A DNA stretch of 64,000 nucleotides from Symbiodinium sp. CCMP2592 (Eukaryota; Sar; Dinophyceae; Suessiales; Symbiodiniaceae): assembly GCA_905221615.1 (NCBI GenBank), contig CAJNDT010005869.1, forward strand, positions 1,003,818 to 1,067,817, written 5' to 3'. A program made the position numbers and the translations under genes. The notes below the pieces were generated by a model that did not search any database, was not told the origin of the DNA, and saw only the letters and a list, made by a program, of their open reading frames with translations. Below, piece after piece: positions 1 through 10,600 of this stretch (positions are counted from its first letter, which is position 1; every line of letters begins with the position of its first letter).

Positions 1-197
1 CTTTGGTCTTTGCTTTGGCCTTGCCCTTTGCCTTGGCCTTTGCTTGCTGCGTCTTGATGGCCTGCCAGGTTTGTTGCACCCTTTTGATTCTGCGTTTTCT
101 GACTGCGTCTGAGACCATTTTAAATTCCTGTTTGTCCTCAGCAAGCAGGTCGTCAAGAACCAGCTCATCAACAAAGTCCCCCATGATAACGTCATCC
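1..197 (-). CDS. Host-type gene, downstream exon part (open at the window edge)
   Basis: On the minus strand this stretch is open and runs off the left edge of the window. It encodes an acidic segment (DDVIMGDFVDELVLDD) followed by a Lys/Ala-rich tail (AKAKAKGKAKAKTK). If the copia element and one copy of its 5-bp target duplication are removed, it joins in frame to the exon at 11193-11428 (GAG then GAT GAC). It is therefore seen as the continuation of that exon, cut by the insertion. Function unknown; the basic tail would fit nucleic-acid binding, but that is inference. Confidence 0.55.
193..197. repeat. Target-site duplication, left copy (CATCC)
   Basis: CATCC directly abuts the left LTR and recurs at 11193-11197 directly after the right LTR. 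Five-base duplications are normal for Ty1/copia integrases. Confidence 0.9.
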
Positions 198-375
198 TGT
201 TAAAGAACGGGCTTCACTAAGCTTCCTACTTTCAAACTGAAGCGGTCACTTTTCCTTTGTGGGTCACTGTGTCCGCTGGTCTCGAGCCTAGCACGTCGCG
301 TGTGCGTGACGGCTGTTCCTGTACATTAACTGCACTGCACTAACTGTGTTACTGTTCCTGGCAAGATGTTTAACA
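198..375 (-). repeat. 3' LTR of the copia element
   Basis: 178 bp with TG...CA ends and short inverted termini (TGTTAAA/TTTAACA). Base for base it appears identical to 11015-11192. Confidence 0.95.
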
Positions 376-385
376 CCCCGCCTTC
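376..385 (-). other. Polypurine tract next to the 3' LTR
   Basis: The minus strand reads GAAGGCGGGG immediately before the 3' LTR. It is purine-rich with a single C, at the position where plus-strand DNA synthesis is primed in LTR retrotransposons. Confidence 0.6.
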
Positions 386-669
386 GGAGTTAGCGAAAGT
401 TCCTCGACTGAGGTGACTCCGACTTTTCCTGTCAACAGTAAACACACTGCAGTTCCTTTTCACTTGCAAAACAAACACTCTGCCTCATCGCAAACATATG
501 TTCCTATGTTCACTCGCAATCCTCTCCAAGGTTGCTCGACTGTACAAAAGACGTTCCTTTACTATACTCAGATCACCACAGAAACAAAAAGGGCTGTGCC
601 ACGGTTCCTGTGTCCTGCTTCTTCTTTCCTCGGCTCTCTGGCCTCAGTACTGCTCGCTGTTCCTTTGCT
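376..669 (-). other. 3' untranslated stretch of the copia element
   Basis: Lies between the stop of the 3' coding tail (670) and the 3' LTR. No coding frame looks convincing. It keeps the dense TTCCT/GTTCCT content of the rest of the element. Confidence 0.5.
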
Positions 670-1692
670 TCACTGGAAGGTCACTTCACCGTCGTCGACC
701 TTGTAGACTTTTACTCCTTCTTCTTCGTTGGTGACTTCCTTCTGTTCCTTGAGTTCTTGTTCTAGCCACTCTGCACGCTGCCTTGCTTGTGACATGCACT
801 TCTCTTTTCCTTGCTTGTCTCTTGATCCTGCTTTCCAACCTGTTTCCTTTGATCCGGAATACCAGTACCACTGCGTCTTGGCTTCGTTCCACTTCCACTG
901 GTAGTTCCTGTTCTGGAAACCGTAGACTGCAAACCAGTTTCCTTCAAACTCTCCTTTTCCTTTGCCCTTCATGAACGATTCTTCGTTCACTGGTCCTTTG
1001 GCGGAAAGTTCTGGGTCGTCCTTTCCTCCTTTCCTTTGCTGCTGCTGTGTGACACTCGGTGGCTCCTTTCCTGTTCCTTTTCCTTCTGGCTTCTCCTCTT
1101 CCTTTGCTGGTGTTGCTGGTGTTGTGTCTGGTTCCGTGGGTGCCTGCGACCCGGCTGCTGATCCTCTGCTCTCAAGCTCCTGTGTAAGGCTTGCAATTCT
1201 TTCTTTATCCTCTTTGCGTTCCTTCATCATCTCCTTCATCATTTCTTCAAGCTTCTGGATCCTGTCTGCTTCTCCTGATCCTGTTGCTGTTGATGCTGCT
1301 GCCTTCTTCTCTGCTTCCTTCTTGGCAATGTACGCTGACGCTGCCTTTTGGTCTTCCTCTCTTTTCTTCCTGGCTTCCTTCTCCTTTCTTTTCTTCTCCT
1401 GTTCCTTTCTTTCCTTTTCCTCTTTGGCTGCTGCGGCTGCTGCTTCTGTCTCCTCATTTTCCTTTGCCTCTCTCTCTGCTTTTGCTTTGGCTGCCGCTTC
1501 TACCTCTCGCCTTCTCTCGGCGGCTGCTGCGGCTTCTGCTTTGCTCCTCTGTCTCGCTTTTCCTGCTCTTCTGCTGCTTCTTCCAAAATCCTTCTTGCTT
1601 TGGCAATCTGCTCTTCCTTTGCCTTCTTCTCCTCTTCTGCTTTGGCTTTCGCTTCCTTCTGCTCCTTTGAGATCCTGTCCTGTTCGTTCCAA
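670..1692 (-). CDS. Copia polyprotein tail in the -1 frame
   Basis: This frame overlaps the end of the main polyprotein and takes over near 1545. There the main frame leaves its Glu/Ala/Lys-rich coiled-coil register (…EEQEKRDR) and soon stops, while this frame carries the same composition on (KAEAAAAAERRREVEAAA). The useful part is about 290 residues: a long charged coiled coil, a Gln/Pro-rich linker and a C-terminal aromatic patch (NWFAVYGFQNRNYQWKWNE). The ATG shown is probably not a real start. It is best read as the natural C-terminus of the polyprotein, separated by a one-base slip, which could be a mutation, a sequencing error or a real frameshift. Function unknown. Confidence 0.6.
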   Translation of the reverse strand: MERTGQDLKGAEGSESQSRRGEEGKGRADCQSKKDFGRSSRRAGKARQRSKAEAAAAAERRREVEAAAKAKAEREAKENEETEAAAAAAKEEKERKEQEKKRKEKEARKKREEDQKAASAYIAKKEAEKKAAASTATGSGEADRIQKLEEMMKEMMKERKEDKERIASLTQELESRGSAAGSQAPTEPDTTPATPAKEEEKPEGKGTGKEPPSVTQQQQRKGGKDDPELSAKGPVNEESFMKGKGKGEFEGNWFAVYGFQNRNYQWKWNEAKTQWYWYSGSKETGWKAGSRDKQGKEKCMSQARQRAEWLEQELKEQKEVTNEEEGVKVYKVDDGEVTFQ

Positions 1693-4600
1693 TATTTGCG
1701 ATCATCTTCGTCTCGAGGTCGAAATCCTGAGCTTTCTGCTCTTGCCTTTGGCTTTCCTTTTCCTTTTCCTTCCTTCTTTCCTTTTGTTCCCTTCTCGTGC
1801 TTGTACGTGTAGTCCTTGTCGATGTGGATCTTTTCTCCTGTGACTCTGTGCTGCTTGTAGATCTCGCCGTTCTCGGAGTATTCCTTCCATTCGCTGCTGT
1901 AGTCGTAGGGGTACGGAAACTGCTTCTTTTCCTCTTCTTTCTCCTTTAGCCTTTGCTTGCTTCTGGCGTTGATCTCCGCGATCTTCTTCTTCCTTCTTTC
2001 TTCCTTTGCTTCCTCGCTTTCTTCTTCCTCTGCTGCTGCTGTTCCTTCTTCTGCTTTGGCTTCTTCGGGGTACTCCCCGGGATCTTCTCCTCCAACGTAG
2101 CTGTCCACGTAGGCCTCGTTCTCGTTCTCGTCGAAGTAGTCCTGGCTTTCTTCCTGTTCCTGGAGTCTGTCGAAGTAGCTCCTGTCTGACCAGTTCCTTA
2201 TATCGTCTTCTCCTTTGTGTTCCTGGGAGGTAGGTGACGTAGCTCTCGAAGGTGCTGTTCCTTGTCCGTGTCCTTCACGACGTAGTTCACCTTCTAGTTC
2301 TCGGTCCTTGGCTTCTCTTTTCCTTTGTTCCTCTTCGTCTTCTTCTTCTTCTTGCTGCTGTTCGTAGAAGTCCTGCATCATCTGGTTCAGCTGTTCCTTC
2401 ACGGAATCACATGTACCTAGGACGAAGTTCATGTGTTCCTTGACCTGCTTCCGGTCTCTTTCGTTCTCTTCGGCCATTTCCTGAACCTGGTGCTTCACGC
2501 TATAGATCTGGGATGTCAAACTTTCCACACATCCCGCAACGTGTTCCTGACTTTTGCGCAAACGCGCAGCTTCCTCTGTGTTCTTCCTGATCGACTCCGC
2601 GATCAAGTTCCTTTCTTCTGTAGCAGTCTTCAACGTGACTGCCGCTTCCTTCAAGGTCTGAAGTTCCTTGACGATCTCTTCTGAGCTTTTGCTCGAACTC
2701 GCGCTCGCTTCCATGGCTGCTGAGGTTCCTGGTAAGGTGCCTTGACCTGCTACTGGGCGTACTAGTTCCTGGATACCTGAGCGTTCTGCGAGTGTTCCGC
2801 AGAGTTCCTTGAGCTGCGAAAGCATCTCACTACATGTTGTTCCATGCGCTGTTCCTGCAAACGTTCCTAGCTCACATGCACTCGTGTCACTGCATATGCC
2901 GTCCTGCTCGCATGCACTTGCACAACAGAAAACATGTTCCTGAAAGTCTGCCTGAAACTCTTCTTCCTGAACACAACTCTCAAAACACTGTTCCTTGAAA
3001 CTCTGAATCTGAAGACTGTCCGAAATACCTGAAATTCCTGCAAACAACAAAGCTGCAAAAGACAAAGTTCCTGGGCTCTTGATCATCCTTACAACTGCTT
3101 TAGCTTGTGTTTGGGCCTTGTGTTCCTTGAGCTCTTCTCTACCTACTGGTTCGTTCTCGCTGGTCTGAAAACCTAGCCAGTGTAACAACAGTCTGATACG
3201 CTTCGCTGAAAGGGGCTTGGTTCCTATATCAGCTGTGTTTTCCTTGGTTCCTACTGGGTGAACACTAATTGTTCCTTCTTTGTGGAGGTCTTGAAGAAAA
3301 AGGGTCCTGATCTGCAAATGCTTGACTCTACCTACACCTTGCCTTGTAATAATTCCTCTAGCTGCAGAAGAATCCATATACAAGTGTACCTTGCATTGTT
3401 TCCTGGTCAAGAATTCCACTGCTTCCTTCAACAAGATAGAATCTGACGCTGCTGACGCTCCTGCGTAGTACTCTGCTTCACCACTGCTCAAGCTAACCGA
3501 CTTCTGGTTCCTAGAAAAAGAGTAAATGCACTGACCGTCTAAGCAAACAATTCCTGAAGATGTTGAGCGCCTTGTGTCCTTCTTTCCTGCCCAATCTGAA
3601 TCACTGAAGACTTCCAAAAGGTGGTGTTCCTTGGGCCTTGTTCCTGTAAAGTCGTAGTTACCATTCCTAATGGATTCATTGAGATTACTGAGTCCTCTGG
3701 GTGTCTTCCTGTACACTAGATGGTATCCTTCAGTTCTCGACATGTACTGCACTAGGTGGACTAAGTGCTTCCAAGAACCATGTGTTGGTTCCGACATCTT
3801 GGAGGCTAAACCTCTCACGGCAAACTGCACGTCAGGGCGGTCCTGACTGACATACAAGAGTATGCCAACGCTCTTCCTGAACGATGCTGCTTGTTCCTGG
3901 TTCAAGGTCTGAGTGTTGTCCTGTTCCTGCGACTCTTGGGTGCACGGAGTTGGCTTTGAGGCTTTGCTGGTAAGCTTCAGTTCTTCCTTAAGCTTCACAA
4001 GATACTTCGGGTCACTCGTGATGTGGAGCTCGTGATTGTGGTAGCTGAATTTCCTTTTAAGGAATCGGATTGTCTGGTGTGACTCTCCTACTTCAAGTTC
4101 CTGCTCTGTCAAGAAGGGGCCTTCAACCTTTAGCTCGTAGGTTTCTCTTAGCTTTCCTAGCTTGGGCTCTAGGTGCCTTGTTTTCCCTGCTGCCTGAATG
4201 TCATCTACATGCACAACAAGTATGCTGTTCCTGTCGTCACGAAACAAAGTAGGGCATGCTTTGCTCCTATCAAAGTTCTGCTCTTTGAGGGTTCCTGCAA
4301 AATGATCACTCCATAGTAGTGCTGCATCTCGCTGTCCTGGAAGTACTCTTAGCAGTAACAAACCTTCGTTCCTACAACTGGGGTCCTGGTCGCCAAACAG
4401 ATCCACATATTCCTTTGGGAATTGACATGCACATCGGGTCCTTTGTGGTACCTGCAAGAATGCGTCCTTGACATCAATGGAGTACAAGGCGTGTTCCTGT
4501 TGTAGTCCCAAAATAGGGATAAGTCTCACCAACGATGCGCTTGTTGCTGGGCTGAATGTGTCATTCCTTACTTCTGCTGCTTTGAACTCTCTTGCGACTA

Positions 4601-7600
4601 GCCTAGCTCTCCTTGTCCATCGGCCGTTCCTGAATCGCCAATCGAAGACGAATTTCGTCGTCAACCACTTTGTTCCTTGGTTGCTCTCTTCTTCTTCTGT
4701 CTCTCTCTCCTCTTCTCTCTCGAGTTCTTGCAAGGGTTTCCTTGCCAATGCCTTCATCTCGGTGAGTCTGTTGATCTCTGTGAGCATTGCCTCACGATCC
4801 AGTTCCTGCAACTGGGCTTCTGCAACTTCTGGAGGTCCAGAATCTTCGCTCTTGAAGATGTCTTGTTCCTCATCGGAATCGCCAATGTCCGAATATGAAT
4901 CTTCCCAGAAAATGTCCTCTGTACCTGGTTCTGCTTCAGGTAGTTCTTCATCATTGTGCTCAAATACTCTTCCTACGTTGAACGGAGGGTACTTCTTCTT
5001 GGGAGAATCAATCTTTGGGATCTTGGAACCTGTTCCTACATCATCAAATTCCATTTTCCTAAGAGGTGCTGGTCCTCTAGCTGAAAGAAGTTCACTTGCC
5101 ATTGCACTGTCTGGAATGAGTTCTTCTTCTGAGGCTGCGTCCATTTCCTTACTGCTGCTACTAGAAGACGTTGGGTCTGAAGCTGCTTCGTCGTGTTTGT
5201 TTTGGTCGTCGTATTCCTGCTCAAGTTCTTCTTCTGCCTTTCTCTTGCTCTGTGCCTGCTTCGCTTTGCTCTCTAGGTAGGTTGTCCTAGTAGGTCCTGA
5301 CTTCCCTGCAGAGTCCCCGCCTTGGATGACAATCGGTCCTGCGATCGGTCCTGAAGGTGCTGAAGGTGCCGAGTCCTCAACCGACTGTTCCTGAGTTGTT
5401 CCATCCACGACAGGTGGCGCCTCTGCAATTGGTCCTGGAATGTTCTTCCTGGGAATGTTCCTTGTTGCCAGTGTAGTGTGCTTCACTTCCCAAGTATGAA
5501 TTCCTACACTGCTGATTCCTTTCACGTCGAAGTGTTCTACACAACGTTTTGCGCTACGGCTCGTCTTGATGCCGTCCATGTGCCACGTAATGAAAAGGTT
5601 GTTGTCTGTTTTTCCTAAAAACACTCCTCTCAACCAAATAGGGTCACCTTTCCTATTGCCACGAGTTCCTGAACGATTGGTCAAAACCAAAAGTGATTCG
5701 CCAAATTCGGCGAGCTGGCCCTCGTAAGGCCTTCCTGCCATGAACTCATACGGAGTCATTCCTGTGGAGGAATGGCGATGGTACCTGTTCAAGGTCCATG
5801 CCGAGTGCCTGAAAGCCCAACTGAAGATTGGATGTGTATGAGCAATATATGTTCCTGTTCTGTGTTCAAGGTGCCTAATCAAGGTTGTTCCTTGTCTCCT
5901 AATGGTTTGGATTGCTCTCTCTGCCATGCCGTTGGTTTCCTTCTGGCCACTGACTGCGTCCTGCAAGACTGTTCCTAGACCTAAAGCTGCTCTCTGCTTC
6001 TGGATGACTTGCTTCAGCTTCATCATTGTTCCTTCGTTGTCTGCCTTCAAGTTGATAGTTCCGTATCCAAGCTGAGTACTCAAGTAGGTCACTCCTTCGC
6101 AAAGGTGCTCTACAAGATCTTTTCCTTTAGATGCTGTCGGGATACAGACCATGTTCCTACTCCAAGAATCAACACACACAAGACATACTGCCGCTGGTGC
6201 CTCATCATGACTTGTTCCTGTAAAACAGAAATCCATACAGAAAGTTGGTCTCGAAGATCTTTCCTTCTCTGGGTTCTCACGAAGGTGTGGAGACTCTTTT
6301 CCTTTGCATGCTACACACGTCGGACACCAAGATGCATAAGGTAAGTGTGTGAGATTATGCACTGCAACTTCCTCCGGCTTTGGCTGTTTGGGTACCTTCA
6401 GAGGTTCAGCTTCTAGAAACTCCTTGTACTTCTTCTGGCCTGAAACAAGTTCCATGTGCCTTTCTGCTTCCATGATGGATCTACTGAGCCTTCTGAGGAT
6501 CTCTTGCTTAGATCCAGCTTTTGAAACTCCTAGTTCCTTGCACAGTTCTCTCAGGGCCTTGAGGCTGTTCTGCTGGTTGTACTCATGACCATTGAATGTA
6601 AACGACAGTTCTCCTGCAAGTTCGTGCCTGTGCGCTGGTGCTTGGGCCTCTGAGGTCTCTTCCTGTTCTTCTTCCTGTTCTGGAATCGTGTCCAGTTGGT
6701 GAACCTTCTGTTTTGGTCTTCTGGCCTTGGGGTTCACTGGTTCGATGAGTTCGAATACACTGCGTCCTGTCCAGGATAAACCTCCTAGTGGTTCTGGGTC
6801 TCTGTGAGGCTCATCCAAAGTCCAGAACTTGTCATCCTCAAAGAAATCCTTGTTGATCGGTTCTTCTCCATACGTGTACCTGTCTGGTTTGAGGTTTCCT
6901 ATGTCCACTGGAATGTCATTGGTATCTCGAGGATTGAACAAAGTTTTCCTCAACGAGTTATGGTACCTCGTGAGTGTGGTGCCATCCATGCTGATTGACC
7001 ATGCATCCTCAGTGTACTCTTCAAACATCTTTCGATCTTCATCTTCCTTGGGGGTGCCTATGAGGTTCAGCGGAAATTCCTTGAGCGATACTAGCGTAAG
7101 TGTGCGATACTCCTTGCTACCATCGAAGATTGTTCCAAACGGTTCTTCAAGTTCCTCAAACATGATGCTGTGATGCAACAAATACCACTGATCATCATCC
7201 TCAATAAGCACTGCTCGATATGCGAACTTTCCTGGTGGAAACATCAAGTAAGTATCAACGTGTTCTGAGGTTCCTAGGCTGAAGTGGACTTGGTAAGGGT
7301 CTCGCCAGTTGGTCCAACCAACACGCTGTTCTTCAATGAGTTCCTTCAAGTTCTCGCACAAGTACATAGGGATAGGCTTTGCTTCTGCTTCCCAGTTGAC
7401 TGCTCTCACAAAGGCTTTTGTTGTAAGTGAGTTGTTGTTGTAGTTCACTGCAATCTTGGTTGTTCCTTCTGTTAGGAAAGTGCCTGTTGCTGTTCCATCT
7501 CTGAACTCCCAGCCTTTCTTCAACAGTTTACCTACTGCCAGAAGAGGGTGCACAACCGATGAAATCAAGAACACTTCTTCAACCTTCACAATGTTTCCTT

Positions 7601-10600
7601 GAATATCCCGAAACTCAACTTCAATAATCCTTTGGTCTGAAACCTTAATTCGGGATCCTTGCGCATCTCGCAAAACTACCTTGGTAGTGTTGGGTGCTTT
7701 CCTTCCGTACTTCTTCATCCACATTGGTGCCAACGAAATGTCGGCTCCTGAATCCAGCACAACCTCGATCTCTCGAGTTCTCGTGTTCCTCGCTGCACGT
7801 GCAAACCTAGTAATGGTCCTTGAGGGTGCTGTTCGCTCTACTCTGTTCCTTCTAGGGGGATGGTGACATCCGTTCTCACATTCCTGCATGTCTGGGTGCC
7901 ACGGTGTTTCATGACATCCATTGGGACACTCAAAGTAGTATCCACGGTCCTGAGTTCCTATCAGAGTTCCTTCTAGGTGCCATTGCAACCATGCATCATC
8001 ACTCACCTCATCACAGTCCTGAAACTCATCATCTTCATCACCAATCCAAAACTCTTCTGTCTCACTTCTCTCTTCCTGAACTTCTTCACCAACAACCCGC
8101 AAAACTCTTCCGAAGTACTCAATCTCTATCTCATCAGAGTTCTCACTCATCTCGAATTCCTCCGGAAAGCTTGTGGGCTCGTCTCCCATGTGGTACATGG
8201 AGACCATCCTAATCACTGGTCTTTGGGTTCCTTGGCTTGCTTGGCTTTGGCTTGTTGAGGTCTTGTTGGCTGACGAAGGGGCCTGAGTCGAAGTACCTGT
8301 AGTGCTCGCTTGCTCGCTCTGGTTTTCAAGGTCAACGTTCCTTGCCTGATAACCCATGTCACGCATCTTCTGCCTACATTGTGCTTCGAAATGTCCATAC
8401 TTATGGCAGTAGTGACACACTCCTGTAGCTGCTTGGGCTTTTCCTTTACCTTTTCCTTTGTGTCTGAAGAAACCTCTTCCTCGACCTTTGCCTTTTCCTT
8501 TGTAACCTCTGAAACCTCTACCTCGGCCTTTCCAGTTGCCTCGACCTCTGCCTTTGCCAAAACCTCCGAAACCTTTACCTTTACCTTTGCCTTTGCTGTC
8601 AAAGCCGAAACCTTTTCCGAAGTCCTTTCCACCTTTCTTGCCTTTTCCTTTACCTTTGCCTTTATGGTGAACATAACCTTTGCCATAGCCTTTCCTTCCT
8701 TTGTACCATGCTTGGTTGATATCCATTGCTGCAAGACCACCATGGTCATCACCTTTGTCGATCAAGTCTGTTGTGGTTCGGTGAGGTGTTCCTTGCTGGG
8801 CTGCTAAAGAGTTAGTCCAACGCTCGGTTGACTCATAGTTCACAAGGTACTGACGAAGAGTATTGTACTGTGTCTTCTCATCCATGTTGAGCAACAAGTG
8901 CCTTTTCACGTCAGGTTTCATACCTTGGATAAGAGTAGATACTTTCAAATTCTCCTGTACCTTTTCTCCAGTCGCCTTCTCGTACTTCTCGATGTGTTCC
9001 TCATATTCGAGGATATTCTCAGCAATTCCTTTGTTGTGAGCAAATTTGTAGTTGAGAATGTTGTGAAACAACTCCAACGATCTCGCACGATTCGTTGGTT
9101 GATATTCCTTGAGTAGCATACGGTAAGCTTCCATACCGTTTTCCTCAGCTACATGCTTTACAACTCGGTACGGCCTTCCTTTAGTGTACGAACAAAGAAC
9201 ACTGTACAGGCGTCGGCTTGTTTCCTTTGCTTCTGCAGACATCTCAGCCATCTTCACTTGTTTATCATCTTTTAGGTTCCTTTCTGCGATGTCCATGATC
9301 TTCACCATGTTGGAATCCACTGCTCCAAGCCAGATCCGAATCCTGTTCCTGAACTCTGTCCATCCACTCTTCTCTTCTTGCCATGTTCCTGGGGAAAATG
9401 CTTCGGGGCTTTTAATCAGCTTGTGCAACTCCACTTCTCCAGGCTTTCTTTGTTCCTTTACTGCTTTCTCCAGAGATGCTCCTATCTCCTCAAGTGTCGT
9501 TGCTGCATTCGTGTGGGCGTCTGCCAACGCTGTTTGTGCTGTCTTCTGTTGTTCCTGAACTGCTGTCAGGGTTTCCTGGAATGCTTGTGTGAGTCCTGCT
9601 TCTCTTTGACTTCCTGAAGCTGCTGAGTTCCTGATCTCCTCTGCTAGTGTCTGTATTCCTTGTAAGGTCTGTGCATTGATCTCGGCAAGTGCCTTCAATG
9701 CATCCTCCATTCCTTTTGCTGCTTCAAGGTTGCTGTACACTAGTGCTGCTAAAAGTAGTGACTTGCACTGTTTCCTGCTCACTGCTTGTGCTCTCCTTTC
9801 TCCTCTTGTCTTCCTTTGGTGCTTCGAGCGGTTGCTTGCTCTTGCGAAAAACAAACTAGAATAGTACGACAGGGTGATCCAAGTAATCAGTCCCATTGGG
9901 GTTCCTAAGAACACTGCTATGCGAATTCCTTGAAATACAACTCTGTTGGAAATGACTTCCTGAACTATCACATGCACGACGTCGTGAAACTTCTTTCCTA
10001 CGATTGCTAGCTTTTCTACGAAACTGTGAACATGTTCCTGTACAACTTTCCTCAGTACTTCTCGCTGTTGTTTTACTAGGTACCTAGGGGCGTAGCCTGA
10101 CTCAAGGCTCTCACTCTCCTGGTTCTCGGTGTTCTGGTCGCCGTTCCTGTTCTCTTCCGTGTAGTACTCGCCGGTCACGCTAACGACGCTGTAGAGCTCG
10201 TTCATCACTTGGTTCGCGCACAACAAAGCGTACGGTACCATGACTTTTCCTATCTCCACATAGTCCTTAATCGTGTACGCGTTCGTGTTCCTGATCGTGT
10301 TCACGTTGGTGCCGTCGGGGTTCACGCTGCACTCGTTGTAGCCTTGCTGGTAGTACTCGCCGTACACGTCATAGTTCCTGTAGCGGTTCCGGTGCGTATT
10401 GGGGTGCGTATTGGGCTTCCTTCTGCTCGACCACACTGCCATGAGCTCGCTCTCGTCACTCTCAACGTACGGTAGTTCCTTTCTCCCACGGCTCGCTTCC
10501 TTGGAGGATAAGGCGTCTCCAAGGGCAAGTTCTTCCTTGGTCTCCACTTTGTTGCCAAGGGCCTGCCACGGTCTCACCGCCATACTTCCTGCTCCTGGGA

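Noticed and set aside
1500..1692. Programmed -1 frameshift in the copia element
   Set aside because: No slippery heptamer seen and the position (end of the extension) is not where Gag-Pol recoding normally occurs; kept only as a low-score observation.
962..1843. Long Ser/Leu-rich plus-strand ORFs opposite the copia tail
   Set aside because: They are antisense shadows of a Glu/Lys/Ala-rich coiled-coil coding strand; composition follows directly from the complement.
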